A DNA stretch of 58,978 nt, from assembly GCA_018266455.1 (NCBI GenBank), contig JAFEAJ010000038.1, positions 1-58,978 of the forward strand, in the 5' to 3' direction. This document shows, piece after piece, positions 35,650-45,313 of this stretch (position 1 is the stretch's first letter; every line of letters starts with the position of its first letter). The notes beneath the pieces were generated by a model that saw only the letters and a list, made by a program, of their open reading frames with translations, made no database searches and was not told the DNA's origin. This stretch comes from Bacteroidota bacterium. Its GTDB lineage: Bacteria; Bacteroidota; Bacteroidia; Chitinophagales; Chitinophagaceae. The position numbers were made by a program, and so were the translations under genes.

Positions 35650-38415
35650 TCAGTAATCTGCAAATGCAACGGTTACTATTGTGCCTGATGCTTTTCCGGC
35701 TTCATCAGTTTTGTCGGTTATTTCAAATGTCGAGTATTTCTCGTTTAACGCATTTTCCAGTTCCAGCCTGCTTTTTGTCAAATGCACTCCTTTTGACAGG
35801 TGAACAGGCGATTTTTCTTTAAACTTATTTTGGTTAGACATTTCCCTGCCAATGCCGTCATCATCAATTATGCAATAAACAACCTCTCTTCCTTTTTTTA
35901 CACTGACGTTTACAAAACCCTCGCCTTCCTTGGGCATTATGCCATGCCATATTGCATTTTCAATAAAAGGCTGAATAACCAATGCAGGGACTTTAAAAGA
36001 TTTCAAATCAATGTTTTCATCAATATTAAACTGGTAATTGAATTTTTTCCCGAACCGCATGCTTTCCAGTTGAGTATATAATTTACATGTTTCTATTTCA
36101 TCGTAGAGGGTAATTTCCCTTTTATCAGAATTCTGGAAAATGGTGCGGATAAGTTTTGAAAAAGTGGTAAGGTAAGTGATCGCTTTGTCTTCCTCTCGCT
36201 GCTGGATCAAAGATTTTATGGAGTTCATACAGTTAAAAATAAAATGCGGGTTCATTTGTGCACGAAGCGCTTTGGCCTCCAGTTCCAGCAGTTGTTTTTC
36301 GTATCTGACTTTTACTTTTTCAGTTTCTTTTTGTTCAAGTATTGTTTGATATTTTAACCTCAATTGCCGGAGACGGTACCAGATAAGAAACGATGAAGCC
36401 ACACCAATGGAAGAGATAATAATGATAATAAGTCTTTTTCTTGCCTCAGCTTTTGCTTCATTGGCCTGCTGTTCCTTTTCCCTCACTTCTTCCTGGTAAG
36501 CAAGTATCTGGATTTGCTTTATTTTTTCAACGCTTGACATGCTGTCTTTGGCTGCAATTGCAATTTTAAAATACTTAAAAGCAAGTGATTCGTTTTTAAG
36601 GCTGTCATTCAATCCATAAAGAAAATCAGAAGCGAGATAAGTATATTCCTTGTCGTTATAAAGCTGCGCGGCGCTTAATGCTTTGCTTGCGTAAAAATCA
36701 GAAGAGTCAACCTGATTATGCTTTCTGAAAACCTGAGCTATGCCAAAATAAACACGGCCTATTTCCCTGTTATTTAAATTATAGCTAAAAAAGTCATGAA
36801 CAAACTGGCGATAATAACTTAATGCGGTTTCATCTTCGCCTTTTTCCTGGCAGATGGCTCCATACACCCTGATGGCAAAATCTTTCATGTATTGCTGGTT
36901 ATGCCCTGTATCCGCTATGTGGTAGGCAATTTTGTTATAATACAGCGCAGAATCCGGCATATGCATCTTCAAATAAGTTTCAGCAATATTTTGTATAGCC
37001 CAATGCCCTGATTCTATTTTTTGGAATGCAGACTTTGCTTTAAAATAATATTGGAGAGATTTTCTCAGGTCACCCAAACCTGCATAAGCCACAGCTATCC
37101 CGCTATAAGCATATCCGGTTTGAAGATAATCTTTGATTTGCTCACATAAAGGCAATTCTTCGATACTGTATTTCAAAGACATCTTATAGTCCCCTACTGT
37201 TGAATAAAGGCTTGCCAGGCCTGTCCTGACCCAGATTTTCCATTGTAAGTGCCCTTTGAGCGCATCAATAAATTGCAATTGTTTTTGAGAGTAGAAAATG
37301 GCGGAATCCAGTTCAACCGAATTGATAAATTCCCGAATGACACCATCGGATGCAGCTCTTTTAACAGAATCATCTTTTGATGCCAGGAACTGTTTTTTTA
37401 GACGACTGATGCTTAACCGATCAGCTTTGCCATGAAATAATTCCGGTTGAGGAAATGTGCTCACATTATCGGAGCTGCTTTTTGGCAGGTATAATACGGA
37501 AAGTGTTTTTGAAGCCGAATAAATATTTTGCTGATCATGAAATTTTATTGCATTGGCTAAACTCTTTTTGGCATAAAGCATAGCCGAATCATATTGTCTT
37601 TTTTTCATGAATATGTTTGCCATGCTGTTTAATACGAAGCCAATATCCCTGTTTTTTTCTTTATAGGTGATATAATCTGGGATATATTGCCTGTAATAAC
37701 GTAGCGCTATTTCATCATTGTTCTGAGCGAAATATATATCGCCCATTATCCGTTCTGCAAGAAGGATAATAGGGCCTGCAGAATCTGCTATGCTTTGGTC
37801 GTATCCCCGTTTTGCATAAATCAAAGCAGAGTCAGGCTTATTCATTCGCAAATAGGTTTGGCTGATGCTCAGTGTTATATAGATGTTGCCCTGTCGCTCA
37901 TGTTGGCCTTTCTGAAGCGATATCCAATCTGAATATGCCTTAAAATAATTATCTAACGATTTGCGGTATTCTCCCAATTCCCGATAATCGTGGCCAAACA
38001 CCAAATATGCTGCGGCTTTCTGGCCTGTATCATTTAATTGCCGGCTTAATTCCAGATGCTCCACTGCATATTTCATTGATTGAAGATAATCGCCCATTTC
38101 AAACAATATATAATCTATTGCTGCAACATCCCAGCATTGTTTCAACAATGAATAATTGGCTGCCTTGTTAAGTTCTATTGATTGTTTATAGCTCCAAACA
38201 GAAGAGTCCATTTTCTTTTCATTAAAACGGTACACTTCCCCCAGTTTTTCGTATAAACCTATTTTAGCAGTATCGGCTTTGGTTTTGGCAATGACGTTCA
38301 GCAAACTGTCAATTCCAGCCCGCTGTCCTGAGCTTTGGGTTGAACAGGCAATACATGCCAGTAGCATGGTTTTCCTGAACTGGCACACAAAATATCTGCT
38401 TGTGATTTTTTTCAC
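35650..38415 (-). CDS. TPR-containing LytS/YehU-like sensor histidine kinase
   Basis: A 921-residue protein with a short signal-like N-terminus (FRKTMLLACIACSTQSSGQ). A long periplasmic region of TPR-like helices follows (about 20-630), with NYFKAYSDWISLQKGQ and similar ALRYYRQYIPDY units. One transmembrane helix near 655-675 (LIIIIISSIGVASSFLIWYR) leads to a coiled coil and a HisKA_7TM/LytS-type kinase. The phospho-accepting His724 is in LRAQMNPHFIFNCMNSI, and the N-box and ATP lid are in VIQPFIENAIWHGIM. It phosphorylates the LytTR regulator next door. Confidence 0.93.
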   Translation of the reverse strand: MKKITSRYFVCQFRKTMLLACIACSTQSSGQRAGIDSLLNVIAKTKADTAKIGLYEKLGEVYRFNEKKMDSSVWSYKQSIELNKAANYSLLKQCWDVAAIDYILFEMGDYLQSMKYAVEHLELSRQLNDTGQKAAAYLVFGHDYRELGEYRKSLDNYFKAYSDWISLQKGQHERQGNIYITLSISQTYLRMNKPDSALIYAKRGYDQSIADSAGPIILLAERIMGDIYFAQNNDEIALRYYRQYIPDYITYKEKNRDIGFVLNSMANIFMKKRQYDSAMLYAKKSLANAIKFHDQQNIYSASKTLSVLYLPKSSSDNVSTFPQPELFHGKADRLSISRLKKQFLASKDDSVKRAASDGVIREFINSVELDSAIFYSQKQLQFIDALKGHLQWKIWVRTGLASLYSTVGDYKMSLKYSIEELPLCEQIKDYLQTGYAYSGIAVAYAGLGDLRKSLQYYFKAKSAFQKIESGHWAIQNIAETYLKMHMPDSALYYNKIAYHIADTGHNQQYMKDFAIRVYGAICQEKGEDETALSYYRQFVHDFFSYNLNNREIGRVYFGIAQVFRKHNQVDSSDFYASKALSAAQLYNDKEYTYLASDFLYGLNDSLKNESLAFKYFKIAIAAKDSMSSVEKIKQIQILAYQEEVREKEQQANEAKAEARKRLIIIIISSIGVASSFLIWYRLRQLRLKYQTILEQKETEKVKVRYEKQLLELEAKALRAQMNPHFIFNCMNSIKSLIQQREEDKAITYLTTFSKLIRTIFQNSDKREITLYDEIETCKLYTQLESMRFGKKFNYQFNIDENIDLKSFKVPALVIQPFIENAIWHGIMPKEGEGFVNVSVKKGREVVYCIIDDDGIGREMSNQNKFKEKSPVHLSKGVHLTKSRLELENALNEKYSTFEITDKTDEAGKASGTIVTVAFADY

Positions 38416-38614
38416 ATATTAAATGTAAAAAATTCTTTTGCCCGCTAAGCAAACCTTTAGTAAATATCCCGTTTAAATTGGCAAATTATACCCCTCTGCG
38501 AATAATCGAGTTGCTGATCAGGAGCAGGCAACTGCAAACACAAAATAGAAATTTGCCAAATTCCTGTTTTTAAGCGCCATTATACTTCATAATTTGACTT
38601 GATAAAATTGTGTC

Positions 38615-39862
38615 ATGAAACAATTGGCTGCCATATTGCTTTGCATTGCTTTTGCTGATTGCAGAAAAACAGCTCCTGCGCGAAGTGGGGGCAGTGGAGA
38701 CCAGGATAGCACGATAAGCATAACTGTTCTTGCCCCTGTAAATGTTGCCAAACCAAACAGCCAGAAAATATATGTGCATTATATGCCGTGGTTTGAGAAT
38801 AAATCCACTTCGCCTGATGGCAAATGGGGCATACACTGGACTATGGCCAATGAAAACCCGGATGTGATTGTAGCCAATAGCCAGCGTCAAATAGCTTCAT
38901 GGTTTTATCCCCTAATAGGGCCTTACGCAAGTTCCGATCCTGATGTTTTAGATTATCATACGTTGTTGATGAAATATGCAGGGATTGATGGTGTAATTGT
39001 GGACTGGTCGGGCGTTCACCAGGTGTATGATTATCCACTAATAAAGCGCAACACGGATTCTTTGTTTAACAAAATGCCTAAAGTGGGGCTGCAGTTTGCA
39101 ATATGTTATGAAGATGCCACCATAAGAAATGTAAGGCAGATTGCAGGTATCGACACGATAACGGCTGCTCAGGATGATTTCAATTACCTGCAAAATGTTT
39201 ATTTTAAAAGTAAGCATTACACACGGATGGGCGATAGCCCCATGGTTTTATGTTTTGGCCCTCAGGTGATGAAAACAGCCCTTAACTGGCAGCAAACATT
39301 TTCTATACTCAGCGCCCAGCCTAAACTCCTATCGCTTTGGTACCAGGGCGATGTTACAGGTCCAGAAGGCAGCGGTGAATTTTCCTGGGTTTATGAAGAT
39401 TACCTGGCCGGGCTCCAAAATTATTATCAAAACCGGGCTCCGGTGCTGGCAAATGCATTAGCCTGTGCATATCCCGGATTTAAAGATTTTTATAAAGAAG
39501 GCGGATGGGGCAATACCTTATTTGTCATTGACCATAACAATACACAAACTTTGCAAAACACATTGAACCTCGCCCGAACAAGTAGCCTTTCTGTTGTGCA
39601 GCTTATTACCTGGAACGATTTTGGAGAGGGCACTATGATTGAGCCGACCAATGAATTTGGTTATAGTTTTTTAGAGACCATTCAACAATATACAGGCGTA
39701 GCATATACAAAGGCAGAACTTGAAATGATATACAAATGGTTCAGCTTGCGGAAAAAATTTGTTCAGGATAAGAGCAAAGAAGGCAAGCTGTTGCAGGCAT
39801 ATTACTACTTTGTCTCCCTGCAGCCAGATAAGGCATCTGAAATTATAAATGCGATTGAATAA
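38615..39862 (+). CDS. GH99/GH71-like glycoside hydrolase family protein
   Basis: A 415-residue exported protein. The leader ILLCIAFADCRK could be cleaved by signal peptidase I or II; the lipobox is poor because of the Asp at -1. The core has KIYVHYMPWFENKST near residue 50, GIDGVIVDWSGVHQVYDYPL near 125, and LITWNDFGEGTMIEPTNEFG near 330. These match the GH99-like domain of glycan endo-hydrolases and related GH71 proteins. Substrate and activity cannot be deduced. No polysaccharide-utilisation genes (SusC/SusD) are next to it. Confidence 0.8.
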   Translation: MKQLAAILLCIAFADCRKTAPARSGGSGDQDSTISITVLAPVNVAKPNSQKIYVHYMPWFENKSTSPDGKWGIHWTMANENPDVIVANSQRQIASWFYPLIGPYASSDPDVLDYHTLLMKYAGIDGVIVDWSGVHQVYDYPLIKRNTDSLFNKMPKVGLQFAICYEDATIRNVRQIAGIDTITAAQDDFNYLQNVYFKSKHYTRMGDSPMVLCFGPQVMKTALNWQQTFSILSAQPKLLSLWYQGDVTGPEGSGEFSWVYEDYLAGLQNYYQNRAPVLANALACAYPGFKDFYKEGGWGNTLFVIDHNNTQTLQNTLNLARTSSLSVVQLITWNDFGEGTMIEPTNEFGYSFLETIQQYTGVAYTKAELEMIYKWFSLRKKFVQDKSKEGKLLQAYYYFVSLQPDKASEIINAIE

Positions 39863-40292
39863 ACACGAAAGTTTATAATCATTCAAAACCAAGAGAGATC
39901 ACTACATAGATTACAGGGTATTTTTAAATACCTGTGATACAACTCGCAGTATAGAGATTTCTAACTAAAAAAATGCCCAAACCAATATCAATATGATACT
40001 CATAAATATATTAAAAGCAACTTCGCTTTTAGCAATATTGCTATCGTTAAATTCAGTTTTTAGAAAACTACAAATCATCTTGAAAATCGTTGATGCTTTG
40101 ACAACTCTGCCACTTCAGCCAATAACTTGCGTTTGTGGCTTAGCAAATTCCTCAAAATTTTATCAAAGCCCAATTACCAATTTAAACAGGATGCCTGCCA
40201 ATTATACCTTGGCCTCAGCTATTACAATGCATAGTTTGGCATAACAAATAAAGCTGGCCTGCTTATTCCAAGAATCATTAAAATGCTCTATT
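39863..40292. other. 430-base gap without a convincing gene
   Basis: It is AT-rich and holds a single 83-codon plus-strand reading frame (39993-40244) with a hydrophobic N-terminus but no domain or family resemblance. No hairpin with a T run was seen. Confidence 0.4.
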
Positions 40293-41909
40293 ATGAAACA
40301 AAAATCTTTTGTGATTATTTTATTCTTACAGGTTTGGGTTCAATTGTACTCGCAGCCTGTAGTTAGCAAACAAAAAACCATCGGTGGCAACAGCGAAGAT
40401 CAACTGGGTGGCATGTGGGCAACCACTGACGGCGGAATGGTATTGGGCGGAAGGTCTTACTCTTATGTATCTTTTGATAAAACCGAAAACAATCGGGGCA
40501 TTGATGATTACTGGGTAGTAAAGCTTGACAAGGATGGCAAAATTCAATGGCAACGAACATTGGGTGGCACGGATGTGGATGAACTATTGGCCTTGCAGCA
40601 AACAAGAGATGGCGGGTATATACTCGCCGGGAATTCACAGTCATATATATCAGCTGATAAGGCAGACAACAGCAAAGGTGTTTTTGATTGCTGGATCATT
40701 AAGCTGAACAGTTTTGGCAGCGTAGAATGGCAAAAAACATTAGGTGGAGATTCGTATGAATTTTGCAATTCCATCAGGCAAACAAGAGATGGCGGCTACA
40801 TTGTCGGTTGTATGTCTAACTCAAACATTTCGGGCGACAAATCCGATCCGGGCAAAGGAGGCTTTGATTTTTGGGTAGTAAAGCTCGATAGCAAGGGCAA
40901 CAAAGAATGGGACCGTTCATTAGGTGGAAGTGGCGATGAATTTTTAAATCAGGCCATACAAACCAGCGATGGGGGCTATATTGCCGTAGGGCTTTCCAAT
41001 TCAAATGCCTCTGGCGATAAGACAGAAAATTGCAGGGGCAACAACGATTATTGGGCAATTAAACTCGACAGGAATGGCAACAAAGTTTGGGATAAAACAG
41101 CAGGAGGGACTGATAATGATTACGTGAATGGTGTTGTGCAAACTCCAGATGGCAATTTTATCCTCACTGGCGCATCTGCCTCACCTATCTCTGGAGAAAA
41201 AACGGAAGCTTCAAGAGGGGGCTTCGATTTTTGGATAGTAAAGCTGAATAAGAGCGGCAAAATTATTTTTGATAGAACAATTGGCGGAAACGGAGATGAA
41301 TTTGAAGCCATTGCTGAACTTACAGATGATGGCGGATTTATTTTGGGGGGCAATTCGTCTTCAAATATTTCAGGAGAAAAAACAGAAAACAGTCGTGGGT
41401 CATTCGATTATTGGATATTAAAATTTAATAAGAATGGCTCAATCTCCTGGGATAAAACCATCGGCGGTAATGGGGATGATAATTTAAGAAGCATCAGGCA
41501 AATTAAAAAAGGCAGCTATATGCTTGGCGGGTACAGTTGGTCAAATGCAAATGGCGATAAAACAGAAGACTCTTATGGTGGCAATGATTACTGGGTGGTA
41601 AACCTCATTGATAAAAGCCAATGCTCAGATTTTACTGCCACACCAGAAGCAAAGCTGCTTTTTTCTTCGGCTGACGAAAATATCAGTACTGTTTTCAAAG
41701 CTTATCCTAACCCGGCCAGAGATCAAGTGATGATCCGCACAAATGGTAAGGCTACCGTTGCTTTAACAGATTATTCCGGCAGGGTACTGGTTAGCTCAGT
41801 TATCGTTAACAATGGTTCAATCAACACATCGGGCTTGAACATGGGATTGTATTTCATCAAAAATTTAACGACAGGTGAAATCCAAAAACTGCTCATTTCG
41901 CCAAAATAG
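40293..41909 (+). CDS. T9SS-sorted protein with seven tandem propeller-like repeats
   Basis: A 538-residue protein with a signal peptide (FVIILFLQVWVQLYSQPVV). Seven units of about 60 residues follow. Each unit has a KTIGGNGDE-type start, a DGGYILGGNS core, SGDKTE and a RGxxDYWVVKLDxxGN ending. Seven units is the count expected for a seven-bladed beta-propeller. The last 75 residues are a type A Por secretion (T9SS) sorting domain (FKAYPNPARDQVMIR through GLYFIKNLTTGE). It would be exported by the type IX system to the cell surface or medium. The ligand is unknown. Confidence 0.9.
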   Translation: MKQKSFVIILFLQVWVQLYSQPVVSKQKTIGGNSEDQLGGMWATTDGGMVLGGRSYSYVSFDKTENNRGIDDYWVVKLDKDGKIQWQRTLGGTDVDELLALQQTRDGGYILAGNSQSYISADKADNSKGVFDCWIIKLNSFGSVEWQKTLGGDSYEFCNSIRQTRDGGYIVGCMSNSNISGDKSDPGKGGFDFWVVKLDSKGNKEWDRSLGGSGDEFLNQAIQTSDGGYIAVGLSNSNASGDKTENCRGNNDYWAIKLDRNGNKVWDKTAGGTDNDYVNGVVQTPDGNFILTGASASPISGEKTEASRGGFDFWIVKLNKSGKIIFDRTIGGNGDEFEAIAELTDDGGFILGGNSSSNISGEKTENSRGSFDYWILKFNKNGSISWDKTIGGNGDDNLRSIRQIKKGSYMLGGYSWSNANGDKTEDSYGGNDYWVVNLIDKSQCSDFTATPEAKLLFSSADENISTVFKAYPNPARDQVMIRTNGKATVALTDYSGRVLVSSVIVNNGSINTSGLNMGLYFIKNLTTGEIQKLLISPK

Positions 41910-42194
41910 TATTGTTCGGAAGATTGTAAGAAGGTATAACAATAGGTTTATAGTTCCGCTGTATTAAGAAATACCAAAAAACCTTTAGTAAAATTTATTG
42001 AGATATCCTTCTTGTTTTATGAATTTCTGCAAATACATATTGATGGTGCTGATCCTTTTTGTAAAATATGACTGAGACGAATCATTGCATGTGAAAAGTC
42101 GCAAGTATTAATTAAATATCGCCTGGTAGCCTTTAAAAGCAATTAGGGGGTGGGGGTTGGTGAACGTAGTTTTAATAAACAAAAAATAGCAATC

Positions 42195-42737
42195 ATGAAA
42201 GCCCTGTTTCCAGTACTTTTTTACTGCTTATTTACAGCGTTGCATATTTCCGCTCAGGACAGCATCCCTGAAAAGAAAACATTTTTCCGTGCAAAAGTAT
42301 TCACGCTGAATGCTGAATCCCATTCAGGATACCTTTATGCAATAAGTGATTCAGCGCTTTTTCTTTCCAATAGCAAACAGCCATTGTGCTTTTATGGCGC
42401 TTTTAAAGGCAGCAGCTTGAAATTTGATTACAGTGATATTGAAGCCTTAAAACTGCATAAGAAAGGGAAGATCTGGAAGCCTGTTGTTGTTGGGGCCGTT
42501 ACCGGAATGGTTATAGGTGCAGTAATTGGTTTTGCTGGAGGCGACGACCCTAAAGGCTCTTTGTTTTATACCTCTGCCGGGGATAAAGCATTGTTTGCAG
42601 GAACAGCTCTTGGACTGGCGGGAGGAGTAACCGGTTTAATAATTGGTTTGGCAGCCAACAAAACGTTTGTGCTTAAAGGGAAAAAAGAACGTTACAATCA
42701 AATGCGCAATGCATTAATGACAAAGCTCAGTTTTTAG
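42195..42737 (+). CDS. Small exported two-helix membrane protein, cassette member A
   Basis: MKALFPVLFYCLFTALHISA at 42195 is a signal peptide, so the upstream in-frame residues are not used. The 180-residue product has a small beta-rich domain (about 25-90, SGYLYAISDSALFLSNSKQ). A Gly-rich hydrophobic hairpin follows (VVVGAVTGMVIGAVIGFAGG and ALFAGTALGLAGGVTGLIIG). It shares this plan with the gene at 43973, and the two look like diverged paralogs. Function unknown; an envelope location is inferred. Confidence 0.7.
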   Translation: MKALFPVLFYCLFTALHISAQDSIPEKKTFFRAKVFTLNAESHSGYLYAISDSALFLSNSKQPLCFYGAFKGSSLKFDYSDIEALKLHKKGKIWKPVVVGAVTGMVIGAVIGFAGGDDPKGSLFYTSAGDKALFAGTALGLAGGVTGLIIGLAANKTFVLKGKKERYNQMRNALMTKLSF

Positions 42738-42786
42738 GTCAGTGATTGATTTACCGCAAAACATTTTGATAATTTAAAAATCAATT

Positions 42787-43215
42787 ATGAAAAAAATAAT
42801 TTCCTTTTCCTGCATTTTTTTCCTGACAATTCAATTGTTGGTTGCCCAGGATAGCCTGAAAACAGAAAACCAGGCTAAAAGCAAGGCTATGAAAACGCAT
42901 GATTTTTATCTACAAAAAAGCAAAACACTCATTCCGGTTGGGGCAGTTTTATTAGGCGCAGGCATAGGTGCAACTATTGGTGGCGTGGTTGGCACATTTC
43001 AGCATTATGATTTATTCTCGGGTGAAGGTTCAGGATATCTTGTTTTATGGATAACAGGAATTGCTTGTGTATCTACCGGTATACCCATTTTAATTAAAGG
43101 GTTCGTGTACCATAGCAGGGCAAACCTGATTCTGAGAGATGAAAGCCTGTACCGTTCCTACCATTTGCCGATAAAAGTAAATGTGCTATCAGTGGGCGTG
43201 GCTATTCCATTATAG
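42787..43215 (+). CDS. Small exported membrane protein, cassette member B
   Basis: A 142-residue protein with a signal peptide (ISFSCIFFLTIQLLVAQ), then a polar stretch. A Gly-rich helix at about 55-77 (VGAVLLGAGIGATIGGVVG) and another at about 85-105 follow. It lies 49 bases after member A on the same strand. No family was recognised. Confidence 0.65.
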   Translation: MKKIISFSCIFFLTIQLLVAQDSLKTENQAKSKAMKTHDFYLQKSKTLIPVGAVLLGAGIGATIGGVVGTFQHYDLFSGEGSGYLVLWITGIACVSTGIPILIKGFVYHSRANLILRDESLYRSYHLPIKVNVLSVGVAIPL

Positions 43216-43290
43216 AGCAGTTTAAACTTTTAACCAACGAGGGAATGCCTAAACCCTTAAAAAGCAGGCGCAACTCTTAAAATTGACATT

Positions 43291-43857
43291 ATGAAAAAGA
43301 TCGCAGCATTATTGAGCATTGCCTGTAGCATGGCCATATCTGTTTTTTCGCAAACAGGCCGCGGGGCATGGCTTGCAGGGGGGAACATCGGATTCTCTTC
43401 TGCCACTGAACACGATAACCCTTCTACTTTCAGCACAACGAAAACAACAACATTTGTTTTTGCTCCTGATTTTGGTTATTTCATAATCAATAATCTTGCT
43501 GCCGGCGCTGAGGTCACTTATTTGAGCATCCGTGCAACCAACGGGCCAAATAGTGCCACTTCTAATGCCTTTTCTGCCGGCCCTTTCATAAGATATTATT
43601 TCCCAATCGCCAAAAAAATAAAAATTTTTGTGCATGGCAACATTTTATGGGGATCTGAAAATTATAATGATGGGGAACCCAAGACCTCCACATCTATTTA
43701 TGGCTTTAAAGCAGGCCCGGCATTTTTCCTGAATTCGCGTGTAGCATTTGAAATTACTGCAGGGTATCAGCACACCAAATCAAAGAGTGATTATTACAAC
43801 AGTACAACCGGTGAGTTTATGATGGGCGCCGGGTTTCAAATTCATTTAGGTAAATAA
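43291..43857 (+). CDS. Outer membrane beta-barrel protein (porin-like), cassette member C
   Basis: A 188-residue protein with a signal peptide (LLSIACSMAISVFSQ). Alternating beta-strands run to the C-terminal GAGFQIHLGK. Strand motifs include GNIGFSSATEHDN, FGYFIINNLAAGAEVTYLSI and VAFEITAGYQHTKSKSD. This matches the small OmpA/OmpW-like Bacteroidetes porin fold. It is the likely outer-membrane partner within the group. Confidence 0.75.
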   Translation: MKKIAALLSIACSMAISVFSQTGRGAWLAGGNIGFSSATEHDNPSTFSTTKTTTFVFAPDFGYFIINNLAAGAEVTYLSIRATNGPNSATSNAFSAGPFIRYYFPIAKKIKIFVHGNILWGSENYNDGEPKTSTSIYGFKAGPAFFLNSRVAFEITAGYQHTKSKSDYYNSTTGEFMMGAGFQIHLGK

Positions 43858-43972
43858 ATCAGGGCTTTTAACTGGCCTTCATAACATGATTGGCATAAAT
43901 AAAATATGGCTCTATCCCAAGATGTATTTTAGGGAATTAGCAATACAATAATTCAAGTTTTTTTAAGTAGCC

Positions 43973-44557
43973 ATGAAAAAATTAACATTGTTGTCATTAT
44001 TTTTCCTGCTTTATTTTACTTCTGTCCATTCACAGGACAGCATGATAGATTCTAAAAAAACAAAGTTGCATTTTAAAACAGAGTTGACAACTGATACGGG
44101 CGTCATACAAGGTTATTTATGGAAATCGGATGATTCATCTGTCTTTATTTCGAAGCAAAAAATGCTTTTTGTCAAGCCAGATGTATCACAGTATTATGTG
44201 GTGCCTTCTGAAGCAATCAGCTTTCTTAAAATCAAAAGAAAGCATTTCCCTTTAGCAGAAATGGCTGGTGGTGCAATTTTAGGGTTCGTGCTTACCGCCG
44301 GATTATGGGAGAATGAAGACATCAATGCCGATGGCCATTTAAGTTTTTGGGAATTGTTATGGGGGGCAGTAGATGGGCTCACTGCCCAGGGAAGAACAAG
44401 GCGGCGAACGGCAATGTGGGTTGGTATCGGAGGTGGTGCACTCGGCTTGGTTGCAGGGCTTTTTTCAGGGCCGCAGCTGATTATCTCATTGCCCACTGAT
44501 CATAAAAGATACCATTATATTTTGCGCAAAAAAACTGTTGAAATCGTATTGCCATAA
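43973..44557 (+). CDS. Small exported protein with an EF-hand loop, cassette member D
   Basis: A 194-residue protein with a signal peptide (LLSLFFLLYFTSVHSQ). A beta-rich region is followed by two Gly-rich hydrophobic segments (MAGGAILGFVLTAG and WVGIGGGALGLVAGLFSG). Between them is a textbook calcium-binding loop, DINADGHLSFWE at residues 116-127, with Asp1, Asn3, Asp5, Gly6, Leu8, Ser9 and Glu12 in the right places. It follows the same plan as member A but with this insertion. No named family was recognised. Confidence 0.65.
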   Translation: MKKLTLLSLFFLLYFTSVHSQDSMIDSKKTKLHFKTELTTDTGVIQGYLWKSDDSSVFISKQKMLFVKPDVSQYYVVPSEAISFLKIKRKHFPLAEMAGGAILGFVLTAGLWENEDINADGHLSFWELLWGAVDGLTAQGRTRRRTAMWVGIGGGALGLVAGLFSGPQLIISLPTDHKRYHYILRKKTVEIVLP

Positions 44558-44568
44558 ACGGTTAGGCA

Positions 44569-45303
44569 TTATAGCCGCTGCTTCATTGCCTCATATAAAA
44601 TAATTCCGGCAGCTACAGAAACATTAAGTGAATCGAAACCAACAGCCATGGGTATCTTAAAATGTTCATCGGCTGCTTTGCTCAGATAGTGTTGCACACC
44701 TTTATCCTCGCTACCCATAATGATGCAACAAGGTTCGGAAAAATCAAGTTCAAAAACATTTTTGGCAGCGTTCATTTCGCTTGTGAAAACCTTAATGCCG
44801 TTCAAATGCAATGTGTCAACAGCTTTCAGCAAACTGTTCACGCGGCACACATGAATTTTTTCCAATGCGCCTGCTGATGATTTCACGGCTTCTTCATTTA
44901 ATGCGCCCACTCCTTTATCAGGAATGATCATTGCCTGTGCCCCGCAGCAAAGGGCGCTCCGGGCAATAGCGCCGATATTTCTTACATCAGTAACCCCATC
45001 GAGCATCACGAACAAAGGAATTTTTCCTTGGGCTAAAATGAAATCGGTTACTTGCTGAAGGTTCATGTACTGTATAAGCGCGGCAAATGCAATCACACCC
45101 TGGTGGTTCGCTTTGGTCAGGCTGAAAAATTTTTCTGGCGGCGCCTGCTGGATGGGGATATTGTTTTCTTTTGCCAGTTTTCTTATTTCACCAATGGATT
45201 CGCCACTCACATTTCTTTGAAAAAGGATTTTGTCGATGGCCCGCCCCGAGGTGAGTGCTTCTATTAAAGGTTGGCGGCCGATTATGAGGGTTGATTTGTT
45301 CAT
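44569..45303 (-). CDS. rlmB: 23S rRNA (guanosine-2'-O)-methyltransferase RlmB-like
   Basis: A 244-residue TrmH-family enzyme. The N-terminal substrate-binding domain (1-80) starts IIGRQPLIEALTSGRAIDKI. The SPOUT domain has LDGVTDVRNIGAIARSALCC, CCIIMGSEDKGVQHYLSK and the C-terminal knot SLNVSVAAGIILYEA. RlmB methylates G2251 of 23S rRNA in E. coli; the closest match by pattern is RlmB rather than the shorter TrmH. It converges on the small exported protein cassette. Confidence 0.9.
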   Translation of the reverse strand: MNKSTLIIGRQPLIEALTSGRAIDKILFQRNVSGESIGEIRKLAKENNIPIQQAPPEKFFSLTKANHQGVIAFAALIQYMNLQQVTDFILAQGKIPLFVMLDGVTDVRNIGAIARSALCCGAQAMIIPDKGVGALNEEAVKSSAGALEKIHVCRVNSLLKAVDTLHLNGIKVFTSEMNAAKNVFELDFSEPCCIIMGSEDKGVQHYLSKAADEHFKIPMAVGFDSLNVSVAAGIILYEAMKQRL

Positions 45304-45313
45304 TGAAATTATT

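Noticed and set aside
39993..40244. Plus-strand open frame of 83 codons
   Set aside because: It has a hydrophobic start but no domain or neighbour support, and a Leu-rich composition that AT-rich noncoding sequence often gives.
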